Shown here in pieces: positions 19,136 to 28,438 of a stretch of DNA of 64,000 bases. Location: the NCBI RefSeq assembly GCF_009937975.1, contig NZ_AP018441.1:868001-932000 (forward strand), in the 5' to 3' direction. Each line of letters starts with the position of its first letter. Position 1 is the first letter of the stretch. The stretch comes from Undibacterium sp. YM2. GTDB taxonomy: Bacteria > Pseudomonadota > Gammaproteobacteria > Burkholderiales > Burkholderiaceae_D. The notes below the pieces were generated by a model that had not been told where the DNA came from, made no database searches, and worked only from the letters and a program-made list of their open reading frames with translations. Both the position numbers and the translations under genes were made by a program.

Positions 19136-19359
19136 GTTCAACCTCAAAACTTTCTGTGGCTAAACGGCTTGCTCCTGCAATAGATAGCGTAGAGAGCGTT
19201 TGTTTCGTCGAAAAATCCCGCTTTTTTGAGCGGACAGCCCCCATGGAGGCGAACAAATCGCAGTTTCCTTCATCAAATGTGCAAAGAGTGGGCGCATTAG
19301 CCAGCTAATCCTTTAAAATTGAGTTGATTATAACCCTCCATTTAAAAAGAATCACTGTC

Positions 19360-21108
19360 ATGCGTGCTACACGATTTTTTATTTCCACACTGAAAGAAGC
19401 TCCTGCCGATGCCGAGATCGTCAGCCATAAACTGATGATGCGGGCGGGCATGATTAAACGCCTCGGTTCCGGCATCTATAACTACATGCCCATGGGCTTG
19501 CGCATCATCCGCAAAGTAGAAAATATTGTTCGTGAGGAAATGAATCGTGCTGGCGCGATAGAAATGCTGATGCCAGTAGTGCAACCTGCAGAACTCTGGC
19601 AAGAAACTGGCCGCTGGGACAAGATGGGGCCAGAGCTCATGCGTGTCAAAGACCGCCATGGCCGTGATTACATCATCCAGCCCACGTCTGAAGAAGCAAT
19701 CACGGATGTCATACGCACAGAAATCCGCTCTTACCGCCAACTGCCGGTGAACTTTTATCACATCCAGACCAAGTTCCGTGACGAGCGCCGTCCACGTTTT
19801 GGTCTCATGCGTGGCCGTGAATTCACCATGAAAGATGCTTATTCCTTTGACCGTAATGTCGAAGGCATGCAAAAGTCTTATGAAATCATGTACGACGCCT
19901 ACACCCGTATTTTCCAGCGCTTTGGCCTGGAGTTTCGTGCAGTAGCTGCTGATAACGGTGCTATTGGTGGTTCTGGCTCACATGAATTCCACGTCATTGC
20001 TGACACTGGTGAAGACGCGCTGGTGTATTGCCCTACTTCTGATTACGCTGCCAATATGGAAGCGGCAGAAGCCTTGCCTACGCAAACCAGCCGCCCGGCC
20101 GCTAATGCTGCGCTGACCAAGACGGCCACGCCTGGCAAAGCCAAGTGTGAAGATGTCGCGCAATTGCTGGGTATTCCGCTGGAAACCACGGTCAAGTCCA
20201 TCGTGCTCGCAGTTGATGCTGAAGTTGATGCTGAAAAAGATAGCGGCAAGCCAGCGCAAATCTGGCTGTTGCTGTTGCGTGGCGATCATGAACTCAATGA
20301 AGTCAAGGCTGGCAAGATAGCTGGCCTGGCCAATTACCGCTTTGCAACCGAGGCTGAAATTGTCGAGCATTTTGGCACCAAACCAGGCTACCTTGGTCCT
20401 ATCGGCACACAAAAACCAGTCAATATCGTCGCTGACAGAACCGTCGCCAACATGGCTGACTTTGTTTGCGGCGCGAATGAAGCTGACTTCCACTTCACTG
20501 GTGCCAACTGGGGCCGTGATTTACCTGAGCCAGCAGTGGCTGACTTGCGCAATGTCGTCGCTGGTGATCCATCACCAGATGGCAAAGGTGTACTGGCCAT
20601 ACAGCGCGGCATCGAAGTGGGTCACGTATTCCAGCTTGGTACTCGCTATTCTGACGACATGAAAGCGACTTTCCTTGATGAAAACGGCAAGCCACAGTTA
20701 CTGCAAATGGGTTGTTACGGCATAGGCGTTACCCGCATCCTGGGCGCAGCGATAGAACAGAATTTCGATGACAAGGGCATCATCTGGCCGACGGCGATTG
20801 CACCGTTTGAAGTCGTTATCTGTCCCATGGGCATGGACCGCAGCGAAGCCGTCAAAACCGAGAGCGAATCCCTGTACAACGCCCTGCTGGCAGCGGGCGT
20901 CGATGTCATACTGGATGACCGTGGCGAACGTCCAGGCGCCATGTTTGCTGACTGGGAACTGATAGGTGTGCCACACCGCGTTGTTATCGGTGACCGTGGC
21001 CTCAAGGAAGGCAGGCTCGAATACCTGGGGCGCCGTGATACCGAAGCCAGCAATGTACCTGTGGCCGAGATGCTGGCCTTTATCCAGGCCAAGCTTGCAG
21101 GTAAATAA
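19360..21108 (+). CDS. proS: Prolyl-tRNA synthetase ProS (bacterial type with editing domain)
   Basis: Class II synthetase charging tRNA-Pro. Start ATG 19360 gives [19 protein letters not shown], the family start, and 582 residues. Class II motif 1 lies near residues 60-85, motif 2 [21 protein letters not shown] near 140-160. The YbaK-like INS editing insert covers about 225-400, and motif 3 GCYGIGVTR is near 448. The C-terminal anticodon domain follows. Divergent from rppH over a 224-bp gap. Confidence 0.97.
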   Translation: MRATRFFISTLKEAPADAEIVSHKLMMRAGMIKRLGSGIYNYMPMGLRIIRKVENIVREEMNRAGAIEMLMPVVQPAELWQETGRWDKMGPELMRVKDRHGRDYIIQPTSEEAITDVIRTEIRSYRQLPVNFYHIQTKFRDERRPRFGLMRGREFTMKDAYSFDRNVEGMQKSYEIMYDAYTRIFQRFGLEFRAVAADNGAIGGSGSHEFHVIADTGEDALVYCPTSDYAANMEAAEALPTQTSRPAANAALTKTATPGKAKCEDVAQLLGIPLETTVKSIVLAVDAEVDAEKDSGKPAQIWLLLLRGDHELNEVKAGKIAGLANYRFATEAEIVEHFGTKPGYLGPIGTQKPVNIVADRTVANMADFVCGANEADFHFTGANWGRDLPEPAVADLRNVVAGDPSPDGKGVLAIQRGIEVGHVFQLGTRYSDDMKATFLDENGKPQLLQMGCYGIGVTRILGAAIEQNFDDKGIIWPTAIAPFEVVICPMGMDRSEAVKTESESLYNALLAAGVDVILDDRGERPGAMFADWELIGVPHRVVIGDRGLKEGRLEYLGRRDTEASNVPVAEMLAFIQAKLAGK

Positions 21109-21188
21109 GTAGCAGGATGAAGTATTTTTTCTTGCGCTTTTGCGTCTGGTGCAAAGGAAGATGTAGCGGTAAGTTTGATCTGCAAGTC

Positions 21189-21815
21189 ATGCAAATCATC
21201 TGTGCAGGGTGGAAGCAATCCACCTTGCCTCTGGCAATCTGCCTGTTGGCTTTTTCTGCTTTACCGGCGCAAGCCGGTAATCAAAAAGAAGAAGCTATGG
21301 CAGATTCTGTGCGCCTTGCACTGGCCAAAGCTGTGTCTGACTCCACGCCACCTAAACCCACGTTTGCCAATATCGAAGAACGTATCAAATACCTCAACTG
21401 GCAAGGCGAAATGGCTACCCGCCTGAAGAGGCGCATACCCGATTTGCAGACCCGCAAGGAATTGCTGGATGCCATCTGGTATGAGTCCAAGCGTGCGGGT
21501 CTGGACGTTGCCATGGTCATGGGTTTGATACAGGTAGAATCCGCCTTCCGCAAATACGCGACTTCGGTCGTTGGTGCGCGTGGCTATATGCAAGTCATGC
21601 CCTTTTGGTCGCGCGTGATTGGCGATGGCGATGCGAAAAAACTGTTTCAGATGCAAACCAATCTGCGCTATGGCTGTTCGATTTTGCGCCTGTACATCGA
21701 TATGGAAAAAGGCGATCTTTACCTCGCACTGGGTCGCTACAACGGTAGCCGTGGCCGTCCTGAATATCCCAAGGCAGTGCTATCGAACTGGAAAAACTGG
21801 GAATTTACCAGCTGA
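21189..21815 (+). CDS. Lytic transglycosylase (SLT domain), periplasmic
   Basis: Cleaves peptidoglycan glycan strands to 1,6-anhydro-MurNAc ends. From ATG 21189 the protein is 208 residues with a good signal peptide (LAICLLAFSALPAQA). An in-frame ATG at 21117, eight bases after proS, would add 24 atypical residues and is the alternative start. The SLT domain covers about 90-200: catalytic Glu in QVESAFRKYATS, then GARGYMQVMPFW and ALGRYNGSRG. A typical proS neighbour in Burkholderiales, possibly co-transcribed. Confidence 0.88.
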   Translation: MQIICAGWKQSTLPLAICLLAFSALPAQAGNQKEEAMADSVRLALAKAVSDSTPPKPTFANIEERIKYLNWQGEMATRLKRRIPDLQTRKELLDAIWYESKRAGLDVAMVMGLIQVESAFRKYATSVVGARGYMQVMPFWSRVIGDGDAKKLFQMQTNLRYGCSILRLYIDMEKGDLYLALGRYNGSRGRPEYPKAVLSNWKNWEFTS

Positions 21816-21967
21816 TTCATTTGCTGGATGAAATCGGCATCACTCTCCAGGTAGCAATTGACGCTACCCCTGGTCTTGTAAAACTATGCTTTGAATAAAT
21901 GACGGGTCAAGTATGACCGGGCGTTCCAGAATGTCCGGTCATATTCAGGATTACACCAAGACCCGAC

Positions 21968-22663
21968 ATGCAGGCACTCTTTTATCATGAAGAATTTGGC
22001 AGTACAGACTGGCGCAAGTTATTGCGTTCTCGCTGGCAATTGCTGCTTGTTGTATTGTCGGTTCATCTCTTGTTAATTCTTTTGTGGCCCAGCATAGTCA
22101 GACATAAAAATGAAGTCAGCACGCCGCTGGCTTTTGTGGTCCGCATGCTGGAAGCACCCGTACAGCGCAAGCCGGAACAGACGGCGCCTGTGATCAAACC
22201 AGCGATATCACCCAGCCAATTGCCTGTGCCAAATAAACCCCGCAACCTGGTCTTGCCAACCAGCCCCGTTACGCCTGCTGCCAGCGATGCAGGCACAGGC
22301 ATCACTGTCGCGCCTGTTCTAGCAGCGAATACAGAAACCAGCGCACCGACATTAACTGGCGATAGCCCCGTCGTCATCCAGCGCGACATCAGCAAAGTCA
22401 TCAAACAGGTAGAGCGTGAAATGCCTAACCGCATCCTGACCGATATCAAGCCAGAAAAATCATCCATGGTGCAATTTGGTATCAATGTCGCTGCCGCTGC
22501 GCGTCCGCGTGGTACCAGCTATCAAAACATCATCATGCCAGATGGCACCGCCATGACCAAGGTGACGACGCCAGGTGGTACGTATTGTGTGATCGGTGCA
22601 AAACCGGGAGCAGATATCACCAGGGCACCCGGCATACGGACTGTCAGTTGCGGTAGCTATTGA
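21968..22663 (+). CDS. TM-anchored protein of unknown function, paralogue A
   Basis: Not recognised. 231 residues: a short cytoplasmic N-terminus, one transmembrane helix at about 24-43 (WQLLLVVLSVHLLLILLW), a Pro-rich linker (about 60-115) and a C-terminal domain of about 100 residues. The end of that domain, KVTTPGGTYCVIGAKPGADI...VSCGSY, carries two Cys and closely matches the end of the next gene, so the two are tandem paralogues. The layout (TM anchor, Pro-rich spacer, small periplasmic domain) resembles TonB-like or envelope-spanning proteins, but no TonB motif is seen. 16 bases before the partner gene. Confidence 0.75.
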   Translation: MQALFYHEEFGSTDWRKLLRSRWQLLLVVLSVHLLLILLWPSIVRHKNEVSTPLAFVVRMLEAPVQRKPEQTAPVIKPAISPSQLPVPNKPRNLVLPTSPVTPAASDAGTGITVAPVLAANTETSAPTLTGDSPVVIQRDISKVIKQVEREMPNRILTDIKPEKSSMVQFGINVAAAARPRGTSYQNIIMPDGTAMTKVTTPGGTYCVIGAKPGADITRAPGIRTVSCGSY

Positions 22664-22678
22664 GGCGAGGACTGGCTT

Positions 22679-23347
22679 ATGCTGGTAGCTTCTTATCATC
22701 CGCCTGTTCAACGCAGCCAATGGCAAATACTACTTGGCGTACTGCTGCTACACGCGTACTTGTATATGCAATGGCCGCAGTTGAAGGCGCCGCATAAAGA
22801 AGAGATAACGCAGGCAAATAGTGACAGTCTGATTTTTTTAAAGCAGCCCGAGCAAGTGAAACTGCCGACACCTTCACCAGCCAGGCAGGATGTGCCAGTG
22901 CCATCCCGCCAAAGCAGAGTCATGTCATCTCCGCGACAGAGCTCTGCGATCAATGACCAAGCAAAGGCTGTCAGCGACAAACAGCAATCGATGCCGTCAA
23001 TCGAAAAAGAGTCAGCGAGCCCTGAAGCAGACAGGTTTGTTGTTGGCAAGTCGCTTAACCGTGATACACGTGATATTTTCAACGGACTGAAAAAAGATTT
23101 CCAGTACCGTGATCAGGTCAGTGCCAAACCTGCGCGTGCAGCGATGGAGAAATTTGGTACTGCGGTTCAGGTCTCTTCTACTGTCATGCGTGAAAGCTAC
23201 AAGCATGAAGTACATATACTAGGTGACGGGCGACCAGTCTCGAAAGTGATTACGCCATTCGGAACTTATTGCATCGTGCATCGCAAACCAGGCGAAATCA
23301 TTGGTAATGAGCTGCCTACCATACCTGTGACCTGTGGAAATTTGTAA
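22679..23347 (+). CDS. TM-anchored protein of unknown function, paralogue B
   Basis: Not recognised. 222 residues with the same plan as its upstream neighbour: TM helix at about 14-33, Pro/Ser/Gln-rich linker, and a C-terminal domain ending KVITPFGTYCIVHRKPGEII...VTCGNL. The shared pattern sKVxTPxGTYC-(x)3-KPG-(x)n-VxCGn shows common ancestry; the N-terminal two thirds have diverged. The two conserved Cys probably form a disulfide in the periplasm. An AGGCGAGGA-type ribosome-binding site sits ahead of ATG 22679. Confidence 0.75.
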   Translation: MLVASYHPPVQRSQWQILLGVLLLHAYLYMQWPQLKAPHKEEITQANSDSLIFLKQPEQVKLPTPSPARQDVPVPSRQSRVMSSPRQSSAINDQAKAVSDKQQSMPSIEKESASPEADRFVVGKSLNRDTRDIFNGLKKDFQYRDQVSAKPARAAMEKFGTAVQVSSTVMRESYKHEVHILGDGRPVSKVITPFGTYCIVHRKPGEIIGNELPTIPVTCGNL

Positions 23348-23459
23348 ACCGGAGGCTGAATAGCGAGGAGTAGTTTTCTATTTCTGGTTAGATGAAATGA
23401 CCCCAGACGTTTGCACGTCTGAGGCATGCTTTCAATTTGTGAAATGCGTCTGCAAGTAC

Positions 23460-24251
23460 TCAGGTTGGAACCAAATTAATGCCGATGAGGCGCTCAGTAC
23501 CATTTCGTATGATTTTCAGCGTGAGTTTGCCCTGAGATGGGGAAGCTGTCTGCATGAGTTCATAAGCATGCTTGCTGTTAATGACCGTGATGCCATTGAT
23601 TTCGATGATGATATCGCCAGGCAAAACGTTCGCGATGAAAGCGGGCGATTCTTCTCGCACTATATCAACGATAACCCCGGTGTTGCGCTCCAGGTTTTTT
23701 CTGAGTTCAGGCGTCAAGTCTAGCGTGGCCAGCCCGACACGCGGTTTTCTTGTCGACTTGACGAAGTAAACGGCGGCCTGGTTATAGCGTTGCTGTTCCG
23801 TCGTCAAAGGGACGACAGTCGTACCATAGGTAGTGCTGGTGCCTGAGTAATTGGCACTGCCGCCGGTGCCATTGACCGTTCCTGATGAATAGGTGGTTTT
23901 GTTATTGGGCAAGAAAAGCGGGGTCGTAATCGTTCTTGTGCCGGCAAACTTGGACGAGAACAGCACCATGACAGCGCCGTTTTGCTGCGCCTGTTCAATC
24001 ATGCCGCGCTCAGATTCCTTTTCTCCGTTGAAGGAGGACTGACCAATCACGATATAGCCTTTGGAGCGGGCTATTCTGACATCTCTTGCCAGATCGTCTG
24101 ATGCAAAAATCTTGGGCGCCTCATTCGGTGACAGCGTCTGTACATCCGGCAGTGTTTTCGCGTCTGCATAAGATTTATAGAATTTCTGGTAACCGCTGGC
24201 ACAGCCGGACAGCATAACAGCAAGGGTGAGAATGAGGATGCGACATTGCAT
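23460..24251 (-). CDS. Lipoprotein with C-terminal PDZ domain
   Basis: 263 residues from ATG 24251, chosen because GGAG lies eight bases upstream and it gives a clean lipoprotein signal MQCRILILTLAVMLSGCASG (lipobox LSGC, Cys17). The central part (about 30-165) is unassigned and includes a Gly/Ser/Thr-rich stretch near 105-130. Residues about 175-255 form a PDZ domain (GVIVDIVREESPAFIANVLPGDIIIEINGITV). No protease domain is present, so it is probably a peptide-binding envelope protein. Upstream in-frame Met codons are less likely starts. Confidence 0.8.
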   Translation of the reverse strand: MQCRILILTLAVMLSGCASGYQKFYKSYADAKTLPDVQTLSPNEAPKIFASDDLARDVRIARSKGYIVIGQSSFNGEKESERGMIEQAQQNGAVMVLFSSKFAGTRTITTPLFLPNNKTTYSSGTVNGTGGSANYSGTSTTYGTTVVPLTTEQQRYNQAAVYFVKSTRKPRVGLATLDLTPELRKNLERNTGVIVDIVREESPAFIANVLPGDIIIEINGITVINSKHAYELMQTASPSQGKLTLKIIRNGTERLIGINLVPT

Positions 24252-24641
24252 AAGGAGCTCCATTATTATTGAGGACATCTGTCGCTACAACATGCGAGCC
24301 GGGTAATGAGCACAGCAGCCTGTAAGACCAGCTCAGGAGCTTGTCTGGTGTTTCAGACCGGGGGCGTTTATCTTTTTTTGTTCGCAAGTAGCACCGCAGA
24401 GTAAAAGATTCTATCAATTAATCTTTACGCTGACCATATGGCATCAATGGATATGTAGAGGTGAGACTTCAAGGATCAGTCAAGGATAGCATGTAGATGC
24501 CACGGATTTTTCAGTCTAGGTGTGCACCAGAAATCTGCAAAAACAAAAATGCCCGCGCGATGCGGGCATTTTTGTTTGGGATGGGACTGACTGCTTCCCT
24601 TTAAGTTTCCCAAAGCAACTGCGGAAACCTGTTCCTGAAAA
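24252..24641. other. 390-bp gap between PDZ lipoprotein and SWIB gene
   Basis: No gene accepted. It holds the lipoprotein's upstream region and, at 24541-24577, the terminator of the SWIB gene. An overlapping plus-strand frame at 24520-25182 is a shadow of the SWIB coding sequence. Confidence 0.55.
24541..24577 (-). terminator. Terminator after the SWIB-domain gene
   Basis: A perfect 16-bp stem: AAACAAAAATGCCCGC (24541-24556), loop GCGAT, exact complement at 24562-24577. A/T tracts on both sides of the GC core allow function in either direction. Confidence 0.88.
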
Positions 24642-25049
24642 TCAGGACAGATGGCCGGAAATGAGTTTAGTCATTTCAAACATGGACACTTGTTTCTTGC
24701 CACCGAAAACGGCTTTCAACTTGTCATCCGCGTTGATGTTGCGTTTGTTTGCTTCGTCTTGCAGTTTGTGCTTCTTGATGTATTCCCATACTTTTTTAGT
24801 GACTTCTGTACGAGGAATTGCTGCTGCGCCGATGACTGCTGCCAGAACTGGAGAGATAGTCATAGGTTTCATGAACGCTGCATTTGGCTTGCGTGCTGCT
24901 GCTGGCTTGGCGGCTGCTGCTTTTTTAGGAGCGGCTGCTTTTGCTGCAGGTTTCGCTGCTGCTGCCTTTGGAGCGGCTGCTTTTGCTGCTGGTTTAGCCG
25001 CTGGTTTGGCTGCCGGTTTTGCTGCTGGTTTCTTTGGTGCTGTTGCCAT
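24642..25049 (-). CDS. Histone H1-like tail fused to a SWIB/MDM2 domain
   Basis: 135 residues. Residues 1-55 are an Ala/Lys/Pro repeat (AAKPAAK units) like the C-terminal tail of histone H1. Residues about 58-135 are a SWIB domain (MKPMTISPVLAAVIG, RTEVTKKVWEYIKKHKLQD, NINADDKLKAVFG, VSMFEMTKLISGHL), a fold best known from eukaryotic SWI/SNF complexes and found in Chlamydia and some betaproteobacteria. Probably a DNA- or chromatin-associated protein; role unknown. GGAGG seven bases upstream sets the start. A hairpin (GGAGCTTT 25079-25086 / AAAGCTCC 25098-25105) lies in its leader. Its first residues (MATAP) equal those of the H1-like protein at 44933. Confidence 0.88.
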   Translation of the reverse strand: MATAPKKPAAKPAAKPAAKPAAKAAAPKAAAAKPAAKAAAPKKAAAAKPAAARKPNAAFMKPMTISPVLAAVIGAAAIPRTEVTKKVWEYIKKHKLQDEANKRNINADDKLKAVFGGKKQVSMFEMTKLISGHLS

Positions 25050-25225
25050 AAATAGCCTCCTTCACAAATTTCGTGGACGGAGCTTTGATCGTTTTGAAAA
25101 GCTCCTGCATTGCGTCACTTCACGCATCGCTAATAGTGGTGCGGTTTTTACAGGGATGCAAGTGTTTTTTGCGGGTTTTTAGTGAAAAAGTGCAGGAATT
25201 TGCCTGTCGTTGGATTTACGCCTAA

Positions 25226-25270
25226 AAAAATGCCGGATTAGCGCCATTTTGGCTGCTATCCGGCATTTTT
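25226..25270 (-). terminator. Terminator after ffh
   Basis: AAAAATGCCGGAT (25226-25238) pairs with ATCCGGCATTTTT (25258-25270). On the minus strand the stem is followed by a run of T, placing it correctly about 40 bases after the ffh stop. Confidence 0.85.
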
Positions 25271-25308
25271 CCATAGTGGGAAATATGAACAGAAATACTG
25301 AGAAAAAC

Positions 25309-26676
25309 TCAGCGTTTACCGGGCATCATTCCCTTCATGCCGCGCAACATCTTCATCATGCCGCCGCCACGCAATTTCTTCATCATCGATTGCATTTGCT
25401 CAAACTGGGCCAGCATGCGGTTGACTTCCTGTATCTGTACGCCGGCTCCTGCGGCGATACGGCGCTTGCGCGAAGCCTTGATCAATTCCGGCTTGGACCT
25501 TTCTTGCGGTGTCATGGAATTGATCATGCCTTCCATGCGGCGTACCTGTTTTTCCGCCTGATCCATATTTGCGCCGCTGGCTGCCTGCTGCATTTGCGCT
25601 GGCAACTTGTCCATCAGGTTGGCCAGGCCACCCATATTCTTCATCTGCGAAATCTGCATCTTGAAGTCATTCATGTCGAATTTGCCGCCATCCTTGATCT
25701 TGTGTGCCAGGTCCTGTGCGGCTGCCACGTCCATGCCTTTTTGGGCTGATTCCACCAGCGCCAGGATGTCACCCATGCCAAGGATACGGTTGGCCATGCG
25801 GGTGGCATCAAACGATTCCAGGCCATCGAGTTTTTCAGCAACACCAACAAATTTGATTGGTTTACCAGTGATATGACGTACTGACAGTGCAGCACCGCCA
25901 CGCGCATCGCCATCAAGCTTGGTCAGCACTACGCCTGTCAAAGGCAGGGCATCATTAAAGGCCTTGGCAGTATTGACGGCATCCTGACCCAGCATGGCAT
26001 CGACCACGAACAGGGTTTCTATCGGTTTGACGGCGGCATGGACTGCAGCAATCTCTTGCATCATCGCTTCATCTATACCCAGACGACCTGCAGTATCGAT
26101 GATCAGCACATCGTGATAATGCTTTTTGGCGTAATCCAGCGCGGCCAGGGCGATATCCACTGGTTTGTCGGTAGGCAGGGATGGGAAAAAGTCAGCACCA
26201 ACCTGCGCTGTCACTGTCTGCAACTGGCCTATCGCGGCAGGGCGGTAAACGTCGGCAGAAACGGTTAATACCTTTTTCTTTTTTTGCTCTTTCAGATACT
26301 TGGCCAGCTTACCAACCGTCGTGGTTTTACCGGCACCCTGCAAACCTGCCATCAGTATGATTGCCGGTGGCTGGCAGTTAAAACTCAGTTGGGATGCTTC
26401 TTCACCCAGGTCGGCACCCATCAGGGCGGCCAGTTCTTTTTGTACCACGCCAACCAGGGCCTGACCCGGCGTCAGGGAAGAAATCACTTCTTCACCCATG
26501 GCTTTTTCTTTGACGCGGGCGATCAGTTCACGTACTGCTGGCAGGGAAACGTCTGCCTCCAGCAAGGCCATGCGTACTTCACGCAACATGTCGGCGGTAT
26601 TGGATTCAGTCAGACGGGCTTCGCCGCGCATGGTCTTGACGACTTTGGCTAGGCGCTGGGTAAGGTTATCGAGCAT
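25309..26676 (-). CDS. ffh: Signal recognition particle protein Ffh
   Basis: GTPase subunit of the SRP, which delivers nascent inner-membrane proteins to FtsY/SecYEG. 455 residues: N domain, G domain (GLQGAGKTT G1, DTAGRLGIDE G3, TKLDGDARGGAAL) and a Met-rich M domain ending MMKMLRGMKGMMPGKR that binds signal peptides and 4.5S RNA. In many proteobacteria ypjD is the divergent neighbour; here 8.3 kb separates the two starts. Confidence 0.97.
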   Translation of the reverse strand: MLDNLTQRLAKVVKTMRGEARLTESNTADMLREVRMALLEADVSLPAVRELIARVKEKAMGEEVISSLTPGQALVGVVQKELAALMGADLGEEASQLSFNCQPPAIILMAGLQGAGKTTTVGKLAKYLKEQKKKKVLTVSADVYRPAAIGQLQTVTAQVGADFFPSLPTDKPVDIALAALDYAKKHYHDVLIIDTAGRLGIDEAMMQEIAAVHAAVKPIETLFVVDAMLGQDAVNTAKAFNDALPLTGVVLTKLDGDARGGAALSVRHITGKPIKFVGVAEKLDGLESFDATRMANRILGMGDILALVESAQKGMDVAAAQDLAHKIKDGGKFDMNDFKMQISQMKNMGGLANLMDKLPAQMQQAASGANMDQAEKQVRRMEGMINSMTPQERSKPELIKASRKRRIAAGAGVQIQEVNRMLAQFEQMQSMMKKLRGGGMMKMLRGMKGMMPGKR

Positions 26677-27099
26677 GTTGGCTTAGGGGGATATTAAGAA
26701 AATTTCAATAGGGCGGTGCTCACTGTTGCTTGCAACAGGCGGTAGCAGCAGTTCAGTGGCAACAACAGCAGGCATTTTACCTGAAGCAGTGACAGAGTCT
26801 GGCATTTCGCCTGTTTCAAGCTGATGTACAGAGTAGATGTGGTCAAAATTCCGAAAATCCAGAATTATTTCAAATGTCTGTGCGGATTTTCAGACGCATG
26901 AGGGATACTACTGATATATTTTACTCAAAAAATCAGTTAAAACCGGGGTGCGGGCCTTCATTCGTGCTTGGTATGAAGTCTGCTAATAAGAGTGCTATCC
27001 CAGAGCTTGTTACAAAATCAAGATGGCTGCACATTCTGCAATGTCAGCCAGGTTTTGTCGCCAGTTCAAAAATAGACGCTCAATAATCTGGAGACAATC
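26677..27099. other. 423-bp gap ahead of the accessory transporter block
   Basis: Contains the upstream regions of ffh (left) and the 27100 gene (right). A 70-codon frame at 26874-27086 has no ribosome-binding site or recognisable product and is not accepted. No clear promoter or repeat seen. Confidence 0.45.
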
Positions 27100-28248
27100 A
27101 TGAGACGACTTCATCGTGCCTGGCGCCTGCCACGCATACTTACCCTGTGCACCCTGATTGCTTCGTCCGGCTACAGCCTGGCAGAGGAAGGTGTCACTGA
27201 TAATAGTATATTAATAGGGCAAACCGTAGGCCTGACCGGCCAGATTGCCGGGCCGGTCAAAGAAATGAATGCCGGTGCTGCCGCTTACTTTAACCAGATT
27301 AACAAGAATGGTGGTGTGCACGGCCGCAAGATAGAGTTGCACATCGTCGATGACAAGTTTGATCCCGTGATTGCCGCTGCCAACGCCGAGACACTGATCA
27401 AGAAAGACCATGTCTTTGCCTTGTTCCAGTCGCGCGGCACACCGCATACCCAGGCTATTCTGCCTGTACTGGCGTCCAGCAAGGTGCCGCTGGTGGCGCC
27501 GAGCACCGGTGCGGCAGTGTTCCATAATCCGGTTAATCGCTACGTATTCAATGTCAGGGCCAGGTATCAGGATGAAGTAAAAAAGGCTGTCGAGCAGTTT
27601 TCTACCATAGGCCTCAAAGATATCGCCATCGTGCATGTCGATGATACTTTTGGTGGCGATGGCCTGATCGGCTTTACCACTGCGATGGACAGCTTCAAAC
27701 TCAAGCCTTCCCTGATCAGCAAGTATGACAGGGCAAAACCTGACGTGCCCAAGGCAATAGACGAGGTCGTCAAATCTCCCGCCAAGGCGCTCATCATCGT
27801 TGGTTCTGCCACCACCGTGGCAGAACTGATCCGTGGTTTGCGTGCCAAGGGCAGCACCGTACAAATCATGACTCTCTCGAATAATGCTTCGCAATCCTTC
27901 ATTGATTCCCTCGGACCGGTAGCAACTGGTGTGATGGTGTCACAGATTATGCCTGCACCACATCTGGTATCTTCTACTCTGGGGCAAGAATTCAAGACCA
28001 TCGCCAAGGACAATGGCGTGCCACCATCTTATGCGGCAATGGAAGGCTTCGTCTCTGCCAAATTGCTGGTGGAGGGCTTGAAGCGGGCAGGCAAGGGCCT
28101 GACGCGGGAAGGCCTGATACGCGCGCTGGAGTCCATGCACAAGGTCGATCTGGGCGGTGTCACAGTCACTTATAGTGATCGCGACCATAGCGGTAGTGAG
28201 TTTGTCGATTTGACGATGATAGGGCGGGATGGTAAGTTTTTGCGCTAG
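27100..28248 (+). CDS. Periplasmic branched-chain amino acid-type ABC substrate-binding protein
   Basis: 382 residues with a Sec signal peptide (about 1-28, ending YSLAEEG). A type I periplasmic binding fold of the LivK/Peripla_BP_6 family: SILIGQTVGLTGQIAG, NKNGGVHGRKIELHIVDDKFDP, VPLVAPSTGAAVFHNPVNRYVFN. It has no permease or ATPase partner of the Liv family nearby, so it either works with components elsewhere or serves as a sensor input. GGAGA supports the start. First gene of the block inserted between ffh and ypjD. Ligand unknown. Confidence 0.88.
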   Translation: MRRLHRAWRLPRILTLCTLIASSGYSLAEEGVTDNSILIGQTVGLTGQIAGPVKEMNAGAAAYFNQINKNGGVHGRKIELHIVDDKFDPVIAAANAETLIKKDHVFALFQSRGTPHTQAILPVLASSKVPLVAPSTGAAVFHNPVNRYVFNVRARYQDEVKKAVEQFSTIGLKDIAIVHVDDTFGGDGLIGFTTAMDSFKLKPSLISKYDRAKPDVPKAIDEVVKSPAKALIIVGSATTVAELIRGLRAKGSTVQIMTLSNNASQSFIDSLGPVATGVMVSQIMPAPHLVSSTLGQEFKTIAKDNGVPPSYAAMEGFVSAKLLVEGLKRAGKGLTREGLIRALESMHKVDLGGVTVTYSDRDHSGSEFVDLTMIGRDGKFLR

Positions 28249-28376
28249 GTGTATCAAGATGAGCCAGTGCGAAAACACGGAATGCCTTTGAAACTAAATC
28301 CGGTTTTTCGCATCATGCTTGTTCAGTCGCGTAAAGAAACCTGAATGAAATCAGTTGTTTACTAAAATCTTCGTGC

Positions 28377-28392
28377 TGGCACAATATCTGCT
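28377..28392 (+). promoter_or_regulatory. Sigma-54-type promoter ahead of the SsuA/TauA-type ABC operon
   Basis: TGGCACAATATCTGCT: GG at 28378-28379 and GC at 28390-28391, exactly ten bases between, with TGGCAC and TGCT matching consensus (two mismatches of the 12 defined positions). Predicted start near 28403, 36 nt before the ATG at 28439. An inverted TGCGAAAA (28268-28275) / TTTTCGCA (28305-28312) pair lies about 100-135 bp upstream of the start and could be the activator site. Confidence 0.6.
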
Positions 28393-28438
28393 AATCAGTA
28401 CGCGTAGGAAAAATCAAATCAAAACCCAGGAGACAAAG

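Noticed and set aside
24520..25182. 220-codon plus-strand frame
   Set aside because: It is the antisense shadow of the Ala/Lys-rich SWIB gene; Ala/Lys repeats keep the complementary frame open.
26874..27086. 70-codon frame ahead of the LivK-like gene
   Set aside because: No ribosome-binding site, no recognisable sequence, ends just before the real signal-peptide start.
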